DNA of 64,000 nucleotides from positions 5,580,001 to 5,644,000 of the forward strand of contig OY720099.1 in NCBI GenBank assembly GCA_963082875.1, read 5' to 3'. This document shows, piece by piece, positions 36,898 to 47,900 of this stretch; the first letter of the stretch is position 1, and the number at the start of each line of letters is the position of its first letter. A program made the position numbers and the translations under genes. This DNA comes from Corella eumyota. Its lineage: Eukaryota; Chordata; Ascidiacea; Phlebobranchia; Corellidae. Under the pieces are notes generated by a model. The model was given only the letters and a program-made list of their open reading frames with translations, was not told the origin of the DNA and did no database searches.

Positions 36898-38925
36898 ATT
36901 TTAATTTTTTTTAAATACTTTTATTTCAAGTTTTAGTTTTTTTACATACTTTGTTACAAAAGTTAGGTTATAAACTGCCTAAAAACATTTAATTTATAGA
37001 CATTTAATTAAAGAAAACAACAGAAAGAAATAGTTCTAATACGTTTATAATCTAACTTAACAATTCTGATAAACAAAATATTTACTTATATATTTAAAAA
37101 TCAAAATATCTTTACTTTTTAACACAGTCAACTTTAGTTACATTACATTTCAAAGCTATATTTTCCTAAATTGTGACTATGCTTATTGTCACAAGCTTTT
37201 TAGAAACCCATTTACTAATGTGCTAATTAAATTAATTGTCCTAAATGAAGTCTATCTCGAATATATAAAATTTGACATAATACGCAATAAAAACTAAGCT
37301 AAGGTATTTTATGTTCGGATATTTAGTGCTTGCGCATGTCGACGTCGTATAATAAAAACAGCCTACAGCTATCGATAACTGTAACACAGCACATTGGCTA
37401 GTTGCTTAGATTAAAAACCAGTTTGACCAGACAAAAAATACACCTAGCGTTCGAAATAAGAAAAAGATTTCTTAAAATTAGGGCTCTATGCACTTAGGGC
37501 TCTTTGTTGAAATTAGGGCTCTTTGTTACTCTCAAATATTATCAAGTTTAAAATCATGTCTTTAAAACTAAAAACCGAGGCCAATAATTAAAAAAAAATT
37601 CCGTCTGGACAGCTATGTTTCGTTATTTTATTACCAACCATTCTTTTTGCTAACATTTCTGTTTCACATTTTAATTTGTGAACAGAAAATAACTCATCAT
37701 AGGCAAAAAAAATCATAGGCAATTTTACATAATTTAAAATATCCCAAGGCAATAAGGATAATTTAACTTTAATGAATAAGTCTATTTTTAGTATATTTCG
37801 TGATATTTTTTATTTAAAATATGAAGAAATAAACACATTTTAACCTTTTTACTTGACTGAAAAAAATATTAACTTGTAAAACTATTTTTAATGCGGTTAA
37901 GACCCACCTAACTTTCATACACTTAACCAGTCCATTCACCATCTTACACAAATAGCCTAGTTCCTTGTGATACATTCCAAAAACATATTTGATCTAATAA
38001 ATAATAAAACACAATATATAAATTTAACATTTAACTTAATGTAAAAAATGTAATGACATGCTTCATAAAAGCTTTTTTAAAAACGTGGACTAGGCGTTTA
38101 TTTTCGACGTGTATAAAATACCTGTGACGTGTGTAAGGCATTAAGTTAACTTCCTTCAAGTAATGTATTAAGTTAATGGGATCTATTGCTTTCCGGCTGG
38201 AAACCAATGCAGTTAATTAAATAAAAAATAAATTCAAGTGTTAAGGACCTAAGATATCCATTTTATGTTTTTTAATTAATGTTATGTCTTTAACATCTGT
38301 TTTTTTATTTTGTGAGAAACCTTTAAACTTTTAAACTTATTCTAACAAAAAGTTTGTAAATATTAAGATTAACGCTGCTTCCTGAAAGCCAGCGCTAGCA
38401 GTTGTCACTTTGATTACTTTTTTAAAATTAAAGCATCATTCAAAATATACTATGTGTAATTCAAAATTACGCATTTTGGTACCATTTATTTAATTCAAAA
38501 TAGCAATAACCTCCCACAACTATTAGGCTCTTAAGTTGGCCCTGCCGCTCATCAAAATGTTATTTTATTTGTAAAAATTGATAACTATTTAAACATTAGA
38601 CCTTTAGAATATTTTATTAGTTTATGTTTAGTTTTTAATATTTTTTTTATTGCCAATAATAAATTGAAAAATATTTGTGTAAAAATTGAGGATAAACCTA
38701 TTTAATATTCGAAAGTATTTTTAAAACGCGCGTAAAAAACTAGTTGGTGGTAAAAAAAGATGGAGTTTATATTTTAGAATTTAAAATGTTAGATCTAGTC
38801 ATACTTTTACACTATCATACAGCCAAAAATGTTTACGTTTACCTAATTTTTAAATTATATTTTTGTAGACAGTTTTGTTGTTGTATAATGAAATACTCGA
38901 TGCCTATTTTTTTGTAAAATTGAAA
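36898..38925. other. Divergent intergenic region, NIDO gene and STAG
   Basis: About 2 kb shared upstream DNA of two divergent genes. It contains three copies of TTAGGGCTCT (37478, 37494, 37513) in tandem-like spacing. TTTTTGTAG at about 38862-38870 is an acceptor-like site about 55 bp before the STAG start codon. No gene is seen. Confidence 0.45.
37478..37522 (+). repeat. Three spaced copies of TTAGGGCTCT
   Basis: Copies start at 37478, 37494 and 37513; the last two extend to TTAGGGCTCTTTGTT. They lie 0.6 kb upstream of the NIDO gene start and 1.4 kb upstream of STAG. It could be a small tandem duplication or a cluster of protein-binding sites. Confidence 0.5.
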
Positions 38926-41900
38926 ATGTATTCCCATCATGAGGAAGATAGTGATGGGGAGGAACAATTTCGGACCCCTAAAAAACGAAAAAGCGCTCAA
39001 AATTCTGTATGTAATGTTAAGTGTAAATCAAAATATTAATATTTTTAAGTTTTTTTTATATAAATTAATAAAACAAAAAATTTTACATAAACCAACAGAC
39101 CAACAATAACTGATGTGATTACTATGTGTATATGACAAAAATAATTTATGTATTGTTGGTAGTTTCTATATTAAGAATATTTTGCAATTTTATTTAATTT
39201 GTTTTAAATAAATGTAAATTATTATGATCAGATGAGTATGAAATATGCTTTAAAATATTTAAATATTAAGGCAAAAACCATATTACTGACGATAAATTAC
39301 AAAATTATTAATTCAGGCGTCAAAAAGAGCTCGACAGGGTGTCATAAGTGATATGAACGATATTTCATTATATGAGATAGTTCGACATGGAAAAACCGCT
39401 ATGACTGTCGTTGTGGATGACTGGGTTGAAGCTTATGAGGTATAACTTACTAATTTATTAATATTTTGTTTTTATTTTATTCTCGATATCAGAAGACCAG
39501 ACTCAACAGTATATCGCAAAGAAACATATTTTAATGGACTTAAGTAGGTTTGGATATTAAATATTAATCATAGTGTTTGGTGATTTTTCGGTCAAATGGT
39601 TTTTAGCTCAGCAAAATTTCGGACTGTTTATAGCATTATCCAAGAACTTTAAACCATGCAAGCACTGGGAATTGAACCTTTGACCCTTAAAAAACTACAG
39701 AGGTTACACACAAATAAAATTCAAGTCAGAGGGTCAAACATAAAAAGTTTAAGTATCTTTGTTGTTTTAAAAAAATATTTTCTATAAAAACTATAAACAA
39801 AGCTTATTATTAGACGGATCGAAATGGAGCTCTTTTAGACCTTATTCAATTCTTTATAAATGCGGCTGGTTGTCGGGGAGTTGTTACGGCCCAAATGGTG
39901 CAGGAAGCAACTGAAGGGTTTCAAGATATCATTAAACGAATGACAGAAGAATTTCATGAGGTAGTTTCTTGATATTGTTTAAAGTTTTTTTTTAGATAAA
40001 ATTTATTCAAATTTTATTAAATAGGCCTACTACTTCAAGCTAGTTAATTAAACAGAAATATCATATTGTTTTTATTCTTTAACCTTTTTTATTTAAAATA
40101 AAAATATATACTTTAATTATATATATGTTATGTTTGGTATTGTTTTATTTTCGCCTTTGTGTGTTACTCTTTTTTTTTAATTTTATGATGCAAATGTTTT
40201 TCTACTTTGTTATTTTTTAAAGGACAGTGGAGATTATCCTCTAATAGCTTCTGGAGCTCAGTTTAAAAAATTTAAATCCAATTTCTGTGATTTTGTTCAG
40301 GTAAAATAAATTTCTAAAAAAATTTTATGAATAAAATCAAAATTATGACATTTTTTTTAATAAAATCTTAAACTTTTTTTTTATCTAGGCCCTAGTTCGA
40401 CAGTGTCAATACCAAATTATTTACGATCAAGTGATGATGGACAACGTTTTAACTTTACTCACAGAGTTGAGCAACTCCCAAGTTAGAGCTTTCAGACATA
40501 CATCGACCCTGGCTGGTAAAAACATCAAATTAACAGACTTTTTGACAATTATTTTAAAAAAAAATTGATAAATTGATAAAAAAAATTGATTTTTATTATT
40601 AAAATTTGGTTATTATTTCAAAAACGCTACTGATTAAATTAAAGATTAATTTTTTTTTGTTTTTTTCAGCGATGAAACTCATGACTGGTCTGGTGAATGT
40701 TGCCTTGCAATTAAATGTAAGCCTAGATAACACACAAAGACAATATGATGCCGAACAAAACAAAAGCATCAGCAAAAGAGCTTCAGAAAAACTCGATATA
40801 TTATTGCAAAAAAGAAAAGAGGTAACAAGAATGCAATACGGTTAACTATTTAATACATTTAGTATTTGAAATTGTAGGCTATAAGTGCCACACAGAGGCT
40901 TACAGACTTTATTAACTTTATTTTTGAATTTTTTAAATATTTTTGTAGCTAGAAGAACAGCAAACTGAAATCGAAGGAATGTTAAATGGAATTTTTAAGG
41001 TAATTAAATCCTACCCAATGTTAATTTTTTCTCTTTGTTTGGCAACAAGATCTTTGGAATATAATTTTAAGATTTTTTGTTTACTTTTAAATGTTTTATA
41101 TAGTATACACTAGTAATTTGCCCGCTCACAGTCTGCTTTTTTTATTGTCCCAATATGATTGCAACTATCAACTAATATTTGCCCAGGAACATTTACATAT
41201 ATACCTGCATACCAAAACATTTTTTTTTTTGCTTTTAAGGGCAGTTTCTATTTCATATTTTTTATGTATATAGATAGCATGGTAAAGATTTTAATAAATT
41301 TTACATTTCATTTTGATAGGGAATATTTGTGCATCGATATCGGGATTACATAGCTGAGTTACGAGCTCTGTGCATGGAAGAAATCGGAGTTTGGATGAAA
41401 TTGTTTCCTAAAGTATTTCTCACCGACAGCTATTTAAAATATGTTGGCTGGACTCTTCACGACAAGGTAATTTGTAATTTAAAAAAAATCGTTACATTTG
41501 ATTTAGCAAAAATGTTTGTTAATTTAACTTTAACTAAAATGCTAAACCACCTAAAGCAATAACATAAGCTCTTTGGTTTGTTTCCAAATGCTTTCATTTT
41601 GTTTCCTTAAGTAAGACATAAACTGTACAGTTCTTATTTCTGCTAACCCCAATCAGAAGGTTAATGACTAGGTAAGTATAATCAAACTGGCAAAAATACA
41701 ATAAATGATTCTGCAGGGCAAAAAATTAAACAGCTGTAGCCAGCATTTTTAAATCAATAACATTTGGTACTTTTTTTTTTTTTTTTTTTACCATACTGAA
41801 AAATCCTTTTTTGTAGCAAAAAGAAGTTCGATCAAAATGCTTGCAAACTTTAGCTGCACTGTACAGTAATAACGAAATGACGCAAGACTTAAAGTTGTTC

Positions 41901-44900
41901 ACGAGTAGATTTAAAAACCGAATTGTGTCGATGTCATTGGACAGAGAATTTGATGTTGCTGTTTTGGCCATCAAACTCCTGACACTTATTCTTTCGTAAG
42001 TTTTTATAAAACATTTGTTATATTAAATATGAAATATGTAATTTTGGTTGATCTTTGGATAATTTGAAAGAAGTTAGATATGACCAGGAGTTGTGATCAA
42101 AAAGTGTAAACTCTTAGGGTTATTTCAAAACTGGTGAATCTAATTTTGGTCTTAATTTAGTGAATCACATTTTGGTCTTAATTCTTGTTTATGTACAAAT
42201 CAATTTATCAATTTCTCTTTTTTTTGTTCACTACATTACAATATTTTTTTATGTTTACTGATTAATGTTGTAAAAACTGTAAATTTTAAACATGATGAAG
42301 TGTTTAGAGCACTTTAATTTACCATGTGAGGTTCTTGGTGCAATTCCCATTGCTTTTATGCTGTAGCACTCTTGAGTAAGGTGCTAGTTTATTATTATTT
42401 AATTATAAATAATAATATTCCAAACCATCATAATTGACTTAAGTCTGGGCTCTGTTTCTAATTGTTTAGGCTGTAAAGTCAGCCTTTTTATATTAAGGAT
42501 ATAAATTAACAGAAAAAAATTAATGTTTGTAGAAATTGTGGATATGACACTCCAGTCCTCTCAGATACAGACAGTGAAAGTATTTATCAACTGGTTTACT
42601 CCTGTCATCGTCCTGTTGCAGTGGCTGCTGCAGAATTTCTAAACAAGCAAATCTTCATGAACAAGGTTTTAATTGGTTTATAAATAAAGTTAATATAATA
42701 AAATTAAATTTAAAATTTTTTTGTAAAAAATAAACTTGTGACTAAACAAAAATTTTTTGTTTCATATTTTTGTGAATTTTGTGTTTAAATTTAAAATGTC
42801 TTATAAAGTTTTTTTATTTTTATAGGACCTAAATGCGGGGTACACTAAACGTGGAAGAAAAAGAAGTCCTAACACTCCAATGATAACCAACCTCGTGTTG
42901 TTTTTCATAGAAAGTGAGGTAAAAAGAATTTAAGTAAAACTTGACTTGGAGTGAAAAAGTATATGAACTTTTTATAATTGCAAAAATATTATTTTGTGAT
43001 ATTTTAAAAATTTTTTTATAATACTTTAAGGGGATAAGTTTTTATATTTTTTTTTGTAAGGGTGTTTAGTTGTGACGTGTTTTAGCTATAAGTAAATGTC
43101 GGGCTCAGGGCAAATAGTGTGGCATCAGTAAACTCAAACCAGAAACCTCTAGGCTTTTTATCCAAACTACCAGACATATTTTGTGATTTCTAAAAAAGAT
43201 TTTAAAACATGGTTCCTTTAATGTAAAAGTTACCTGTCACATAAAATAAAAATTGTTACTTTCACATTAAATTAAAATTGATGCAATGCAAATATTTTAC
43301 AGCTGCACGAACATGCGACCTATTTGGTTGATTCTTTGTGGGATGTAGCATCCGGAATGTTAAAGGATTGGGAGTGTATGTCAGATTTGCTTCTGGAGGA
43401 ACCTGCAAATGACCAGGATGCGCTAAATGAGAAACAAGAAAGTGCTTTGGTTGATATTATGGTGTGTTCTATTAAACAAGCAGCAGAAGGAATTCCACCA
43501 ACTGGCAGACAGGGTTATAGCAAAGTAAGTTGTTTTAAATACAGTTGTGTTTTTTGTATATCTTTATGGTCGATGTGAGAAGGCTAACTTTGCAGCATAT
43601 CATTTATTACCCTGACCAAATCTTGAGTTATCTTTGGCAGTTTTTGATACTATTTAGCATACACCAAATATTTTGACCTGCCAATTGGTTATTAGCTTTG
43701 CAGAAGTTCTATTTATTGCACCTTACTTAAGTCACTCTTACATGGAAGCAGTGGGAATCAAACCAATGACCTTACATTGTAAAGCCAAGTGGTCCACTAT
43801 ATCTTTTTTATACAACATAAATTATTTTTTTTTCATCGATTTTTTTTAATTGTTGTATAAACTTTATCTAAACATCACAATTTTATTTAGAAAATTGCTT
43901 CAAGGGATCGTAAGATGGCAATTGAAGACACAATTGCTTTGACTGAGCATTTTATTGTAGCACTTCCAAATCTGTTAAGGAAATTTCAAATGGACAAAGA
44001 AAAGGTTGCAGGACTTTTACAAATTCCAAGATTTTTTAACTTGGAGTGCTACACATCCAGTAGGTAAGAAAACTGCAATACAGACATTTTTTTCCTTGTC
44101 ATAAAAAGATGATTGCCTTTCGAGCAAGAATGGTAAATTTAAACAAATTACAAAAAAATGTAGTTAAATCAGCATAAAAAAATAAACTAAATCAATGAAT
44201 ATAAAATGTATTACCTTAGGTTGGAAAAACACTTAGATGATCTTTTGGAGCAAATGGCAATTATTGTTGACAAGCATACAGACACCGAGGTAAATTAGGG
44301 TTGACTTCGACATACGACCAGCAGCGCATTGTAGTGGTCAGAACACTTGCTTTCATTGCATCTGTTCCTGTGTTCAACCCCCACTGCTCTAATGCTGTAG
44401 CGCACTTAAGTAAGGCGCTATAAATGTATACAATCCTGTTGAGCTGATACTTATTAAGCAGCTTGCCGAAGGCAACACGATACTGGGTCGAAGTAACTGA
44501 TGATGTTACTCTATGTTTAGGTGATAAAGTTGACCTTTCCACAAGGATAAATAAATATGAAACAAAACAAAAAATACTATAAAACTATTTAAAAATATTT
44601 TTATTAGATTAAATTTTTTTTTCTTTTAAATAAATTCTATTTTAAAATTTTATTTATAAGGTACTAGAGCAAGTTTCACATACATACAATCATCTTTCTA
44701 ATGACGAATATGCGATATACAGTTCTGTGTCTGTTTCAAAAAGAAACATGATTTCGTCGAAATCGGAAAACTTTCAACTTGCACTTGCTATATTTAAAGA
44801 TGCCGTAAGTTTTTTCTTTTTGATCCATAATATGTGTTGGTATTATTCTTTCGTGTTGGTATTATTCTTTTTGACGTTTTTAATGAACTCTTACCTTAAA

Positions 44901-47900
44901 CCTCTTTTAGAAATCCCTTTTGTTTCTAAAAAAAAAGAATCCCAAATTTAATAAGAAATGTTATTTTTGTTGCTTTAAATGCCAGTTACTAATTTTGTAG
45001 TGTAAATCTGCTTGCAATTAAATATTTAAAAAATTAAATACGAAATTATATTTTGTGTATGTTAGTATTTATTGACACCATATTTTATTTTTAAAAAACA
45101 GGGCAGTGAAGTTGAAGCCGAAGAAATTTATAATGTGAATCTGAGTTTGAAAAAGTTGACCTACTTGTACAAGTTCAACGATTTATTATTTCTCAACCTC
45201 TACACTCAGGTACTAAAATATTTTTTAAAAGTAAAAATACGTTTAAAAGGTTTTTTGTTAAAGTGTTATGTTACAGAGTTTTGCAATTTTGTAAAGGATG
45301 TAATAGCACGTTAGTATGGTTGACAATGAATCACAAAATGGCTTTAGAACCTTTAAAAAGATGTCTGTGGCACTCACAATTTAATTTTCAAAAATACTGT
45401 AAAATGATTAACATAAAAAAACAGGTTACCATATTTTTTGTGTAACGTAGAAAGTACCAAGTAGCATAGTGAATGTATACAAGCTAGTACTTTCTAGGTC
45501 ATCACAAACAGGGTTTCCATTTTCTTTTTTTTTAATTAATTTTATTTTCATTTATTCAAAGTTAAAATCATTTTTGTGTTCAGTGACACCATTCTATGAA
45601 TTTTTGAATATAAAAATAATATATGACTTTAAAATAAAATATTTCTAATTTATATTTGTTGTTTTTTTATTTAAAGGTTTCATCAATTATTGATGCCTAT
45701 CAAGAAAACCATAATGCTATTCATCAACAGGTAAGCTTTAAAGTTGTTTAAGTTTTTACCAGCAGTTGTTAGAACACTTTACTACTTTATTCCCTCTGTT
45801 TGATTTCCACTGCTGCTATAAGTTTCTATAAACAATACTAACTCCTGCTGAACATTTAAATCTAAAATTACTGAAATTTTTTTAAAAGTAACTAAGCAAG
45901 TGTTACCCTATGTTTAGGCTGTAAAGTTGGCCTTTTTACATTGGGGATAAAATAAAAATATAAATACGTCCTAAACAATAAAATCTGGTGTAGATTTTAA
46001 ATCCAAAAACTTTGTTATTTTCTTTTTAAGATGCTAGCCCATGCCGTGAATTACATTTACTACGAGCTCGTTTTTGCGTTTGCAAAAGTTAAAGAACTGA
46101 GCGATGCCTCTAACATTACCGAAGGAAACTCAGAAGAAACCAAACAAGCTATTTCAAGCCTTCGTCAACAAATTTCCGAATATATTCAACACTGTCAATA
46201 TCTGCTCACGAACTGCCCTTACAAATTTGTAAGTAATATTGTATTGCTGAATTTTGTTTGTTATTTTTAATCCTGGATTCTGGATTATATCACTATATGA
46301 CCAAGCCATTCTATAAAAAAACGAAAAATTTGTAATTCTGTTTTTTTTTTCCGTAAGGAAAGGGTTTAATTCGAAATTACACAAAAGGCAGGTAATAGAT
46401 ATTGAAAGTATACAAAATTTAATCAGAACACTGTTTTGATATAAAAAGATGTAAATGTAAATTGTGCAAACACAAAAGGTAGTAATTTAAAAAAATGCAA
46501 ATGATATATATAATTCTGTTGGTCTTTGTAAGATTTTATAAGCAAAATTTTGTTAAAGGTTGAATGATGTTATCTTAATAGAAAGAAGGTTATATATATG
46601 ACCGCTTAATTATTAAGCCTTTAAAATAAAAAAACTACTGTTTGTGGTGCATGCACCCCATAAATTGGTAATCGACCAAGTAAAAGCTAATAGATATATT
46701 TTTTGTAAATTCAAAAATATTAAAAAAACTTAAATTTAATTTTGCAATGTAAAAAAATATTTTTATATTCTGTAAAAATTAATTAAAATTATTTTGTATG
46801 TTTTTTTAAGGTTTATAAGTGCCTATCATATTAATATTAAATAAATTACTCCTATAAATTATAGCTATTGGTTTTAAACAGGTCCAAGAAGAAAGTTATA
46901 TGTCCGTCTGTGATTTACTTGTGATATATGCTCCCCAGTTGGTGCACAGTTCACCGATGTTAAAAACTCTCGTTCGCAGGGCACCAGAAAGTTTACAACA
47001 TTCTCTGATTGATTTTGTTAACGAGAATGTGTTTATTAGTATAGATGATGATAGTGATGAAAGTAAGTATTACATGGAATTATAAGGATAATATTTTATT
47101 TTTTAATGGACTTATTATTTTAAAAAACAATTTTTAAATACTTTTTATTGTTTTAAAAATATTTTTTTACATTTAAGTGATGTCATATTTTAAAAATGTT
47201 AAAACATTAATTATTTTTTTAAATGTGATTTGTGTATTAAATCAAAATGTTTTCTTTATTAATAAAATTCGCATTTAAATCCTTATCTTTACCAATTTTA
47301 CACTTGTAGAGCTTATTAAAAAAAACTTAATCCAACTAAATTTAACCTTTTCTAATCATACATTGTAAAAAATCTTATATTTTTGTCATTTAGATGAGGA
47401 TGACAATCCAAAAATTGATGCTCTTCATCGCCGAAGATCTTTTCTTGCTGCTTCATGCAAACTTATTGTATTTGACATGATTGACATGACGCTTGCTGCA
47501 ACCATATTTCAACAATATATAAGGTATATTTGGTAATTTTAATTAAAAAAAGAATAAAAAGTCTAACTTTTTTTATTTTATTATTCCCTCATTATAATTT
47601 GTCTTGTAAAAAATGGTGTAATTTACATAACACTATTATTCTTCAAGTTGACTTTAAAAGTTAACAATATTAAAGCTTTGCCAGATTATTTTTAACTACA
47701 TAAATATTTTTTACTAATTGTCTACATAATTATTTTATTTAAACAACTTGGTCATGGTTTTCACTTTATACTTACTACGAAAATTTTTGTATTTCTCCAG
47801 ATTTTATTCCGACTATGGTGATATCATTAAAGAGACAATAAGTCGATCCCGACATATCAACAAACTTGTTTGTGCACGAACACTTGCTATTAGCTTAATG

